Shown: piece by piece, positions 1 through 5,285 of the stretch
How positions within the stretch are numbered: position 1 is the stretch's first letter
How the letters are laid out: each line of letters opens with the position of its first letter
Assembly (NCBI GenBank): GCA_030043175.1
Contig: JASHYD010000275.1
Location: 1 to 5,285, forward strand
DNA from: Xanthobacteraceae bacterium
GTDB taxonomy: Bacteria > Pseudomonadota > Alphaproteobacteria > Rhizobiales > Xanthobacteraceae
Direction: 5' to 3'
DNA length: 5,285 nt
Position numbers and translations under genes: made by a program
The notes under the pieces: model-generated
Told to the model about the DNA's origin: nothing
Seen by the model: the letters and a program-made list of their open reading frames with translations, nothing else
Database searches by the model: none

Positions 1-2
1 TT

Positions 3-197
3 GAGGACACAGGCGCTCAGGCAGTTATTCCATCGAACCGCTCCCGCTCGCAGGCTATCCCGTACGACAAGGACCTCTACAAAGAGCGCAACTTGGTCGA
101 GCGGTTCATTAACAAAATCAAGCATTATCGCCGCATCGCCACACGTTATGAGAAAACCATCGTGTCGTTTGCGGCCGTGCTATTCCTGGTCGCCACA
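3..197 (+). pseudogene. IS5-family transposase, C-terminal fragment (truncated insertion sequence)
   Basis: Frame 3 is open from the left edge and reads AVIPSNRSRSQAIPYDKDLY, then KERNLVERFINKIKHYRR and IATRYEKT. This contains the transposase signature Y-x2-R-x3-E-x6-K exactly (Tyr in LYKER, Arg, Glu at 99-101, then Lys), which carries the third acidic residue of the DDE catalytic triad of IS4/IS5-type enzymes. The enzyme would cut and rejoin the ends of its own element. After SFAAVLFLVAT (about position 197) the family-like sequence stops. The usual short tail ending in a Trp/Leu motif is missing, and the frame runs on into unrelated sequence up to 467. I infer that the element was truncated at its 3' end by a deletion or another insertion. 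The upstream part lies outside the window, so it cannot be told whether the rest of the gene is intact. No terminal inverted repeat was recognised. Confidence 0.8.
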
Positions 198-415
198 CAG
201 GACCTAGCGTCGTCGAGCCCAATGTGGACCATGACATGGCTGAAGCCCGCGATGCTGTTGCTGCCGCTAATCAGCGCCTTAGCGGCCGGTCTGGTGGGCC
301 GCGCTCGCGCGAGCTTCGCGATAGCGCTGCCGATGCCGTCGCCCGCGTTTCCCAGACCACCGCGGTGCGGGGTGCCCTCGCTTCAGATCTTAAACCAAGT
401 TATCGAAGGTCCTGA
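198..415 (+). pseudogene. Possible remnant of an unknown gene next to the IS end
   Basis: Frame 2 is open from 152 to a TGA at 413-415. From about 200 it reads GPSVVEPNVDHDMAEARDAV and continues with Ala/Arg-rich, probably helical sequence (AVAAANQRL, RELRDSAADAVARVSQTTAV). It has no obvious start with a ribosome-binding site; the only ATG (224) lacks a Shine-Dalgarno. The reading begins just where the transposase similarity ends, so it may be the 3' end of a host gene cut by the insertion sequence. Third-position GC is only moderate, the family is not recognised, and the frame overlaps the 3' end of the opposing glycosidase gene by 16 bp. It could equally be a chance frame. Confidence 0.2.
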
Positions 416-2214
416 CGGTGGCGATCCTGATCTGACAGGGCTCGGTCCAAGTAGTATGCCGCGCTGATCAGGGAAAGATGCGTGAAAGCTTGTGGGAAAT
501 TGCCTAGGTGCTCGCCGGCCGGACCAAGCTCCTCCGAAAAGAGGCCGACATGGTTCGCGTAGCCGAGCATCTTTTCAAAAAGGAACCGTGCCTGCTTGAC
601 GTCGCCCGCACGGGCGAGACACTCGACGTACCAGAAGGTGCATATGTTGAACGTGCCTTCGCCTCCCCGCAATCCGTCGACCCTTGCGTCACGAGAATAG
701 CGGTGGACGAGGCTATCATCCAGTAGCCGACCGCCGATCGCCTTCAAGGTGGAGAGCCAGCGCGGGTCCGTAGGGCTGACGAAACGCACGAGTGGCATCA
801 GCAGGCAGGATGCATCCAGTGCGGTGCTTCCCTTGCTCTGCACAAACGCGCCCTGCTGCGAATCCCAAAATTCCGTGTGGATGTCCTGGTAGATTGCATC
901 GCGAATTTCGAGCCAATCCACCAGGGGCGCAGGCAGGCCCCGTTTGCGGGCGAGGCGGATTGCCCGATCGAACGCAACCCAGCACATCAGTCGGGAATAC
1001 AGGAATTCCTGCCGGCTGCCGCGCACCTCCCAGATCCCTTCGTCGGGCCGACGCCAATTGTGCGCCAGCCACTTCATCGAGCGCACGACGCCTAGCCAAG
1101 TCTCCCGGGATACCTGCTCACCGTATTTGTCCGAAAGGTACAATGCGTCCATCAGCTCTCCGTAGATGTCGAGCTGCAGCTGGGTTAGCGCGGCATTACC
1201 TATCCGCACCGGCACCGACCCACGATACCCGCGCAGGTGCGGCAGTTCTGCTTCCGCCAGGACCCCGCGCCCGTCCGCGGTGTACATCAGTTGCAGTGTG
1301 CCGTCCGCACCGCATCGGCTTCCTCGTTCACCGAGCCAGCGCACAAACGCGTTCGCCTCCTCCACATGCCCGAGGCGCAGAAAAGCGTAAACCGTAAAGG
1401 CGGCATCCCGCAACCAAGTGTAGCGGTAGTCCCAGTTTCGAATCCCGCCGATTTCCTCGGGCAGCCCGAAGGTCAACGCCGCGATCATTGAGCCGTGCTC
1501 ACAGGAGGTCAGCAGCTTCAAGGCAAGAGCGGAGCGAGTGACTATTTCACGCCAGCGGCCGCGGTAGCTCGAACGCCGCACCCAACTACGCCAGTAGTCG
1601 GAGGTTTCCTTGAATGCGGCGCTCACATATCCCGGATCTGCCGAAACACTATCCCTGCCGTATGGTGCGTCCTCCAGGACGAAGGAGGCGGTATCCCCGG
1701 CAGCCAAGTCGAATTCTGCCAGTGCCGCGCCATTGCTGATATCTATCGGCACGCTGGCGCGCAGCCGCAGAGCCAAGTTGTCGCTGCCGGTAAAGATGAC
1801 TGTACCTGCCTCAGCGTAAACCTTGTGATCTGCTCTGGCGTAATCGAAACCGGGCATGCAGCGCATCCGGAAGCGCACAGTGCCGTGCACTGCCTTGACG
1901 CGGCGGACAAGTCGCGAGCCGGCGTCCGGGTCTCCAATGCTCATAAAATCTGAGATTTCGGCAACACCGTCAGCCGACAAGAAACGCGTGAGCAGAACAT
2001 TGGTGTCCGGCAGGTAAAGCTGCCGGTGTCTCGGATCGTCCAGGAGCGGGATCAATTCAAAGCAGCCGCCGCGCTCGTCGTCTAAGAGCGAGGCAAATAT
2101 GCTGGGGCTGTCAAACTGTGGCCAGCACAAGAAGCTGACCCTGCCATCCAGGCCGATCAGAGCGGCCGTTCGAAGATTGCCGACAATGCCGTGATTTTCG
2201 ATCAGTTGAGCCAT
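400..2214 (-). CDS. Glycoside hydrolase family 15 protein (glucoamylase/trehalase-like)
   Basis: A 604-aa protein, the normal full length for bacterial GH15 enzymes, which release glucose with inversion from alpha-glucosides such as starch-type oligosaccharides or trehalose. The N-terminal beta-sandwich domain (about 1-210) opens with the typical IENHGIVGNLRTAALIGLDG and FDSPSIFASLLDDERGG. The (alpha/alpha)6-barrel catalytic domain (about 220-590) has the substrate-site motif GIRNWDYRYTWLRDAAF (257-273). The likely general acid is Glu396 in DEGIWEVRG (391-399) and the likely base is Glu561/562 in GLFSEELGPAGEHLGNFPQA; these assignments are by family analogy. There is no signal peptide, so it is probably cytosolic. 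The start ATG at 2214 matches where family members begin; the upstream site (GGTGA) is weak and lies inside an inverted repeat. The gene is divergent from the SDR gene and ends in TAA. Substrate cannot be decided from sequence: trehalose or a maltooligosaccharide are both possible. Confidence 0.93.
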   Translation of the reverse strand: MAQLIENHGIVGNLRTAALIGLDGRVSFLCWPQFDSPSIFASLLDDERGGCFELIPLLDDPRHRQLYLPDTNVLLTRFLSADGVAEISDFMSIGDPDAGSRLVRRVKAVHGTVRFRMRCMPGFDYARADHKVYAEAGTVIFTGSDNLALRLRASVPIDISNGAALAEFDLAAGDTASFVLEDAPYGRDSVSADPGYVSAAFKETSDYWRSWVRRSSYRGRWREIVTRSALALKLLTSCEHGSMIAALTFGLPEEIGGIRNWDYRYTWLRDAAFTVYAFLRLGHVEEANAFVRWLGERGSRCGADGTLQLMYTADGRGVLAEAELPHLRGYRGSVPVRIGNAALTQLQLDIYGELMDALYLSDKYGEQVSRETWLGVVRSMKWLAHNWRRPDEGIWEVRGSRQEFLYSRLMCWVAFDRAIRLARKRGLPAPLVDWLEIRDAIYQDIHTEFWDSQQGAFVQSKGSTALDASCLLMPLVRFVSPTDPRWLSTLKAIGGRLLDDSLVHRYSRDARVDGLRGGEGTFNICTFWYVECLARAGDVKQARFLFEKMLGYANHVGLFSEELGPAGEHLGNFPQAFTHLSLISAAYYLDRALSDQDRHRQDLR

Positions 2215-2216
2215 GG

Positions 2217-2232
2217 TTCACCGTTTGGTGAA
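2217..2232. repeat. 6-bp inverted repeat overlapping the GH15 ribosome-binding site
   Basis: TTCACC-GTTT-GGTGAA is perfect over 6 bp with a 4-nt spacer. It ends 3 nt before the GH15 start codon and includes its only Shine-Dalgarno-like bases (GGTGA on the minus strand). In mRNA it could form a small hairpin hiding the ribosome-binding site, or in DNA act as an operator. Either role is inference. Confidence 0.35.
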
Positions 2233-2429
2233 AAATCGCTAGCCCGACTTAGGTTCCACCACGCGGGGCATTGAGCCAATCGTCCGGGCTTGCAAAGCGA
2301 TTCCAAACGATCGGCGTAGAATGCTGATCTGGCGATCGAATGCGATCGCATCGCACATCGAGATAAATGCCCTTGTGACAGGTTTGTCATGGAATTGGTC
2401 GCCAGGTGGCGCCGCCCGTGGACTCGGCC

Positions 2430-2454
2430 GGAACGCACTGCGCACCAATCAGTT
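2430..2454 (+). promoter_or_regulatory. Candidate EcfG-type general-stress promoter for the SDR gene
   Basis: GGAAC at 2430-2434, a 16-nt spacer, then AGTT at 2451-2454. The published alphaproteobacterial EcfG consensus is GGAAC-N16/17-CGTT, so the -35 box is exact, the spacing fits and three of four -10 bases match. Transcription would begin near 2460, giving a leader of about 64 nt before the SDR start. No better sigma-70-type pair was seen nearby. Inferred regulation is by the PhyR-NepR-EcfG stress cascade. Confidence 0.45.
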
Positions 2455-2511
2455 TTCTCGAGAGGCATCTCACGCGTCCGCACAGGTCAACTCGCAAGCT
2501 GGTGCGTCAGC

Positions 2512-2519
2512 AAGGAGGA
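2512..2519 (+). promoter_or_regulatory. Strong ribosome-binding site that fixes the SDR start
   Basis: AAGGAGGA lies 4 nt before ATG 2524. It decides the start: the frame is open from an upstream ATG at 2389, but that one lacks a comparable site and would add 45 residues not typical of the family. Confidence 0.85.
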
Positions 2520-2523
2520 GTTC

Positions 2524-3270
2524 ATGAGCGATCTGAAAGGCAAGGTAGCCGTCGTGACCGGTGCGTCGAAGGGCATCGGCGCGGCCATCGCCAGGAGCTT
2601 GGGCACGGCGGGGGCCGCAGTCGTGGTGAATTATACCTTCAGCAAGGAGGATGCTGACCGGGTTGTCGCTGCTATCAAGGGGAACGGCGGCGAGGCCATT
2701 GCGATCAAAGGCGACGTCACCAAGGCCGATGACGTTCGGCGGCTGTTTGCCGAAACGAAAAAGGCCTTCGACAGGCTCGACGTGCTGGTGAACAACGCCG
2801 GCGTCTACAAGTTCGGACCGCTGGAAGAGATCACCGAGGATGAGTTCCATCGCGAGTTCAACATCAACGTGTTAGGTACGCTCCTCGCCACCCAGGAAGC
2901 GCTAAAGCACTTCGGGCCGAATGGCGGCAGCGTCATCAACATGAGTTCGATCGCAAGCAGCGGAACCGCGCAGGCCGCGATCTATTCAGGGACGAAAGGC
3001 GCGATAGACGCCATAACACGCGGACTGGCCGCGGAGCTGGGGCCGCAAAAAATCCGGGTCAATGCGATTGCGCCCGGCGAAGTCGAAACGGAAGGCACGC
3101 ACAGCGCCGGCCTTATTGGTGGCGATTTCGAGAAGACGATGATCGCGCGCACGCCGCTGGGTCGCATTGGACAGCCAGACGACATCGCCCGCGTTGCAGT
3201 TTTCCTTGCCTCCGAGGATTCCGCGTGGCTCACCGGCGAACGGCTTACCGCGTCGGGTGGCTATCGATAA
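2524..3270 (+). CDS. Classical short-chain dehydrogenase/reductase (SDR, FabG-like)
   Basis: A 248-aa cytosolic NAD(P)-dependent oxidoreductase of the classical SDR family, full length. The Rossmann cofactor site is TGASKGIG (12-19). Lys16 in it and the Asn36-Tyr37 after beta-strand 2, instead of an Asp, suggest NADPH preference. NNAG is at 90-93. The catalytic set is complete: Asn115 (NVLG), Ser141, Tyr154 and Lys158 (YSGTK). The C-terminus GERLTASGGYR is typical of the group annotated as 3-oxoacyl-ACP reductase-like or glucose-1-dehydrogenase-like. The physiological substrate cannot be told; because the gene stands alone, without acyl carrier or fatty-acid synthesis neighbours, a dedicated FabG role is unlikely. 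The start is set by a strong Shine-Dalgarno, and an EcfG-like promoter about 90 bp upstream suggests stress induction. It converges on the transporter gene with 157 bp between the stop codons. Confidence 0.95.
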   Translation: MSDLKGKVAVVTGASKGIGAAIARSLGTAGAAVVVNYTFSKEDADRVVAAIKGNGGEAIAIKGDVTKADDVRRLFAETKKAFDRLDVLVNNAGVYKFGPLEEITEDEFHREFNINVLGTLLATQEALKHFGPNGGSVINMSSIASSGTAQAAIYSGTKGAIDAITRGLAAELGPQKIRVNAIAPGEVETEGTHSAGLIGGDFEKTMIARTPLGRIGQPDDIARVAVFLASEDSAWLTGERLTASGGYR

Positions 3271-3427
3271 TGTTCGTTGCATCTACGCATAGGCGGTGGC
3301 TCTGCGGAACGCAGCGGATCGGGGCGCTCTCGGCTTTTAAGTCGCCAGTCGCTCTCGTTTGATGACACCGTGTTAACCTCTCTCGGCCCGCAGTGGCGGG
3401 ACTCAACATGTGCGGCTGCCTCGGCGT

Positions 3428-4297
3428 TTAAGCCTTTGCGCCCCTTGGCCGCCACCACACAAGCACGACACCGAAGGTGGCGGCGAACAGGCCCATCAGC
3501 ACCAGCGGTCGCAGGTGCTCGTCGATCATGAGCCATGCGATCACTGCCGAAGCGCCCGGCACGATGAAGAAGCCGGCGGCTGCTTTCGCGGCGCCGTAGC
3601 GGTCCATCATCAGGTTATAGAGCGCCATTCCGGCGATCGACATGAACAGCACGTTCCAGCTCATTGCGCCGATCAGGGCTGGCGACCATTGAACGTGTGG
3701 CGTCTCGAAAAACACCGCGAGCAGGATCGCGAGCAGCGCACCACCAGTCAATTGCACGGCGGTCGCTGTGAACGGCGGAATGTCGGGCGCGAACTTCCTG
3801 AGATAAAGCGTGCCGCCTGAGAGGCCGAACAGACTCAGGGCGAGCAGTGCCACGATGCCGTAGTCTGCGTCATGCGGCACACCGAGCACGACGCCCAGCA
3901 ATCCGAGTGCAACCCCAAGCCATTGCCACCATGCAAATGTCTCGCCGAGGATCAGCACGCCGAGCGCAGCAGTCAGGATCGGATGGAACGCGTGCACCAG
4001 TGCGGTCGGCGTGGCAGCGACGCTGATGAGCGCCGCATGTGCGGTCGAGAGCGCGAGTCCGTGCACCAGGGCGCCGCCGATCAGAAGGTGCGGCCAGCGT
4101 CGCCGCAGTGGACCGCGCGGGCGCTTGAGCGCAAGCGCCAACACGACCGCGGCCGCGGCCGCGATCGTAAGGCGGATCGCTACGAAGGCGTAAGGGCTAA
4201 TATCGGCAAGCCCGATCTTGGCCGCCGCATACGAGGAGGCCCAAAAGACCGCAAACAGAAAGGGGAGCGTGGCGGCGAGCACTTGGGGGGCGGGCAT
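3428..4297 (-). CDS. EamA/DMT-family inner-membrane transporter
   Basis: A 289-aa very hydrophobic protein with about ten predicted helices in two EamA repeats, the standard architecture of drug/metabolite transporter exporters. Repeat 1 starts with FLFAVFWASSYAAAKIGL (13-30) and ends with LGVLILGETFAWWQWLGVAL (112-131), with the family's conserved Gly-Glu-Thr turn (Glu119). Repeat 2 ends with FIVPGASAVIAWLMIDEHL (244-262), Glu260 at the equivalent place, followed by the last helix and a basic tail WWRPRGAKA. The Arg-rich loop RPRGPLRRRW (59-68) fits the cytoplasmic side. The cargo (amino acid, metabolite or drug) is not predictable. I chose ATG 4297, which has GAGG 6 nt upstream. A TTG at 4333 or GTG at 4327 would add 12 or 10 residues with a second AGAGG, so a longer form is possible. 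No cognate regulator gene is visible. Confidence 0.92.
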   Translation of the reverse strand: MPAPQVLAATLPFLFAVFWASSYAAAKIGLADISPYAFVAIRLTIAAAAAVVLALALKRPRGPLRRRWPHLLIGGALVHGLALSTAHAALISVAATPTALVHAFHPILTAALGVLILGETFAWWQWLGVALGLLGVVLGVPHDADYGIVALLALSLFGLSGGTLYLRKFAPDIPPFTATAVQLTGGALLAILLAVFFETPHVQWSPALIGAMSWNVLFMSIAGMALYNLMMDRYGAAKAAAGFFIVPGASAVIAWLMIDEHLRPLVLMGLFAATFGVVLVWWRPRGAKA

Positions 4298-4364
4298 GCA
4301 GTGCCTCGTATAGCCGGTTTGCGGCACTTGCAACCTCTTTGCTGCTCAGCCTTCGCGGCATGCA

Positions 4365-4393
4365 TGGTGCACCAAGCGCATTCGTGCGCGAAT
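4365..4393. promoter_or_regulatory. Paired palindromes upstream of the EamA gene (possible operator)
   Basis: TGGTGCACCA (4365-4374) is a perfect 10-bp palindrome, and ATTCG-TGCG-CGAAT (4380-4393) is a perfect 5-bp inverted repeat 5 nt away. Both lie 68-96 bp before the transporter start, a usual place for a regulator site. No known operator consensus was recognised, so function is speculative. Confidence 0.25.
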
Positions 4394-4448
4394 AGATCGG
4401 CTGACGACGGCGGCGCGGACCTGCCTGATTTCACTCACGCAGGTGAAT

Positions 4449-4477
4449 GCGAGGTCCGTGATTCGCTCACGGCTCGC
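4449..4477. repeat. Strong imperfect hairpin between terminator and EamA gene
   Basis: GCGAG (4449-4453), a 2-nt bulge, CCGTGA (4456-4461), loop TTCGC, TCACGG (4467-4472), CTCGC (4473-4477): eleven base pairs interrupted by one bulge. A weaker 5-bp inverted repeat, TTCAC/GTGAA (4430-4447), lies next to it. There is no U-tract on either side, so it is not an intrinsic terminator. It may be a protein-binding site, a transcript-stabilising hairpin or part of the transporter's leader. Confidence 0.4.
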
Positions 4478-4482
4478 GAACT

Positions 4483-4508
4483 AAAAAGGGCCGCCTCAAG
4501 GGCGGCTC
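4483..4508 (-). terminator. Intrinsic (rho-independent) terminator after the micropeptide ORF
   Basis: On the minus strand a 6-bp all-GC stem, GCCGCC (4506-4501), loop CTTGA and GGCGGC (4495-4490), with one more outer pair (4508/4488), is followed directly by CC and TTTTT (4487-4483). It begins 3 nt after the stop codon of the 24-codon ORF, so it most likely ends a minus-strand transcript that carries that ORF and perhaps the coiled-coil gene upstream. Confidence 0.8.
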
Positions 4509-4511
4509 GAG

Positions 4512-4586
4512 TCAATATAAGCCATTTTTCATGAGGCCGTATAAGCCTTCTCTGATGAGGCTGTGATTTCCCAGATGGCGAACCAT
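4512..4586 (-). CDS. Candidate 24-aa micropeptide with two tandem 8-residue repeats
   Basis: ATG at 4586 to TGA at 4512-4514. The peptide is MVRHLGNH followed by SLIREGLY-GLMKNGLY: two copies of (S/G)L(I/M)(R/K)(E/N)GLY. At the DNA level the repeat has a 24-bp period (ATAAGCC at 4517 and 4541, ATGAGGC at 4531 and 4555 on the plus strand). The differences are mostly conservative at protein level (I/M, R/K), and one is the silent TAC/TAT. Both repeats use the leucine codon TTA, which is rare in GC-rich rhizobia. An intrinsic terminator follows the stop almost at once, supporting a real transcript end. Against it, the Shine-Dalgarno is weak (AGG 4 nt upstream) and the start codon lies in a small hairpin (4574-4587). 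No function is known to me; a leader peptide or a non-coding structured RNA are alternatives. Confidence 0.45.
   Translation of the reverse strand: MVRHLGNHSLIREGLYGLMKNGLY
4517..4561. repeat. 24-bp-period imperfect direct repeat (two copies)
   Basis: On the plus strand ATAAGCC-n7-ATGAGGC occurs at 4517-4537 and again at 4541-4561. The shared blocks are 7 bp each and the middle 7 bp differ (ATTTTTC versus TTCTCTG). The period is a multiple of three and matches the peptide repeat in the small ORF on the minus strand. Confidence 0.75.
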
Positions 4587-4609
4587 CGCGCCTGGCCCGC
4601 CCGCCTGAC

Positions 4610-4619
4610 GGGGGGGGGG
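4610..4619. repeat. Homopolymeric tract G10 (C10 on the minus strand)
   Basis: Ten consecutive G residues, ending 24 nt upstream of the micropeptide start on the minus strand. Such tracts are prone to slippage during replication and to sequencing error. It lies outside the annotated genes, so a length change would alter a leader or promoter spacing, not a reading frame of the annotated proteins. Confidence 0.9.
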
Positions 4620-4678
4620 TTGAAAGAACGGATCGGTACGAGGCCGGCTGAGTCCTCGCTTGCCCGCTCCTTCGCGGA

Positions 4679-5086
4679 TCAATGCACCTGCGCCTGCGGC
4701 GGCACCGGCCTGCGAACAGGAGCAGCGGGTGGTTGCGACGCAAGCACCGAAATCTTGTCGAGAAGGTCCCGCTCGGTCGCCTCCAGCTTGGCGGTGAAAT
4801 CGAGCGTCATCTGCTGCTGGCCGGCGGCGAACTGAGCGACAAGCTCGTCGACTCTTTCGCGAACCGCGGCGACGGCAAGCGCCGTTTCCTTGAGCTGCTC
4901 TTGCTGAGCGCGATCAAGAGCGGTTGGCGCGATTGTATCGGCAGCGGTCTGCGCAACTGCAGTCTCGGGTGCCAGCCAGCTAAGTCGCGGGTACGAGTCG
5001 GCGATGATTCGTCTCGCCGTGTCGCCGTAGGACTGCCACGCCAGGGTCGCGGCAATACCAACGCAAAATGTGATCAGGAGCCTCAT
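4679..5086 (-). CDS. Membrane-anchored coiled-coil protein, unknown function
   Basis: A 135-aa protein. It begins with a single hydrophobic segment, LLITFCVGIAATLAW (3-17), preceded by one Arg, which acts as a membrane anchor or uncleaved signal. A linker containing AVAQTA (43-48) could alternatively be a signal-peptide cleavage region. Residues about 57-116 are charged and helical (LDRAQQEQLKETALAVAAV, then VRERVDELVAQF and KLEATERDLLDKISVLA), consistent with a coiled coil, and the tail is Pro-rich (PPAAPVRRPVPPQAQVH). The protein would sit in the inner membrane with its helix in the periplasm, or be periplasmic. I recognise the style as one common in Bradyrhizobium genomes, but not a named family. 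ATG 5086 has AGAGGGG about 8 nt upstream and puts the anchor at the N-terminus; an upstream start at 5128 is less likely. The stop is 92 bp before the micropeptide, so both probably share a transcript. Confidence 0.8.
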   Translation of the reverse strand: MRLLITFCVGIAATLAWQSYGDTARRIIADSYPRLSWLAPETAVAQTAADTIAPTALDRAQQEQLKETALAVAAVRERVDELVAQFAAGQQQMTLDFTAKLEATERDLLDKISVLASQPPAAPVRRPVPPQAQVH

Positions 5087-5285
5087 CGGCGATTCCCCTC
5101 TTCCGGTTGGATTGCCACAACAGGCCATCCTTGTGACTGGAACAAGGCGCCAGGAGAGCAGCCCAATGACCGACCCTCATTAGACAAGAGAAGTGCCCCC
5201 GACGAACTCAATTTTAGGTAAATGCCGCCATATGCGGTAACTGACTCTGGCCGGAAACTGATCAAAGGAGGGCCTTCGAGTCGCC

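Larger units (their letters stand above)
2215..2523. other. Divergent intergenic region between the GH15 and SDR genes
   Basis: This 309-bp stretch has no convincing gene; the frame upstream of the SDR start is open from 2389 but is not family-like. It must carry both divergent promoters. Visible elements are a 6-bp inverted repeat against the GH15 start (2217-2232), GGAAC boxes on each strand (2253-2257 minus and 2430-2434 plus), a perfect 10-bp palindrome TGCGATCGCA (2341-2350) with a second GCGATCG nearby, and the SDR ribosome-binding site. Confidence 0.6.

Noticed and set aside
792..1953. Several long plus-strand open frames opposite the GH15 gene
   Set aside because: They are antisense shadows of a clear full-length GH15 protein, with no family-like sequence and no ribosome-binding sites.
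2341..2350. TGCGATCGCA palindrome (contains GCGATCGC)
   Set aside because: A single copy of a GC-rich 10-bp palindrome is expected by chance at this base composition, and no known regulator consensus was recognised.
3302..3400. Two small hairpins between the convergent SDR and EamA genes (CTGCG-GAA-CGCAG at 3302-3314; CCCGC-AGTG-GCGGG at 3387-3400)
   Set aside because: Stems of only 5 bp and no T-run on either strand, so they are not supported as terminators.
3872..4534. Long plus-strand open frame opposite the EamA gene
   Set aside because: It is a charged, low-complexity antisense shadow of a convincing membrane protein.
5129..5147. 6-bp inverted repeat CCTTGT/ACAAGG and a plus-strand GGAAC box upstream of the coiled-coil gene
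   Set aside because: No CGTT-like -10 at the right distance, no T-run, and the box faces away from the gene; probably chance.
4682..5221. Plus-strand 179-codon open frame opposite the coiled-coil gene
   Set aside because: The minus-strand product has a membrane anchor, coiled coil and a good ribosome-binding site; the plus frame shows no domain features and no ribosome-binding site.
5264..5272. AAAGGAGGG near the right edge, like a Shine-Dalgarno for a plus-strand gene
   Set aside because: No start codon follows within the remaining 13 nt of the window, so a gene cannot be supported.

Overview
The window looks like chromosomal DNA from a GC-rich alphaproteobacterium, most likely Bradyrhizobium or a close relative (Nitrobacteraceae). 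This rests on strong G/C preference at third codon positions, on the style of the proteins (a membrane-anchored coiled-coil protein ending in a Pro-rich tail, GH15 and SDR genes), and on a GGAAC-type promoter motif like that used by the alphaproteobacterial general-stress sigma factor EcfG. The genus is inferred by eye, not by a database match.

Layout. Positions 1-197 hold the 3' end of an IS5-family transposase gene, cut off abruptly. Positions 198-415 hold a short open frame of unknown origin that may be a gene remnant. Positions 400-2214 (minus) encode a full-length GH15 glucoamylase/trehalase-like glycosidase. A 309-bp divergent intergenic region (2215-2523) separates it from a classical SDR oxidoreductase (2524-3270, plus), which has a strong Shine-Dalgarno sequence and a near-consensus EcfG-like promoter. 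Converging on the SDR is a ten-helix EamA/DMT transporter (3428-4297, minus).

The right-hand third (4430-5086, minus) is the least ordinary part. A 135-aa membrane-anchored coiled-coil protein (4679-5086) is followed 92 bp later by an unlisted 24-codon ORF (4512-4586). This small ORF ends in two tandem 8-residue repeats, SLIREGLY-GLMKNGLY, each containing a TTA leucine codon that is rare in GC-rich rhizobia. It is followed within 3 nt by a textbook intrinsic terminator. A C10 tract and a start-codon hairpin flank its 5' end, and another strong hairpin lies beyond the terminator. This is the best candidate here for something undescribed: a micropeptide, a leader peptide/attenuator, or a structured small RNA.

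How the genes relate. The divergent GH15/SDR pair could belong to one stress response (trehalose or glucan turnover plus a reductase), since both sides carry a GGAAC box, but only the SDR-side promoter is convincing. Nothing ties the transporter functionally to the others. The coiled-coil gene and the micropeptide probably share a transcript that ends at 4483.
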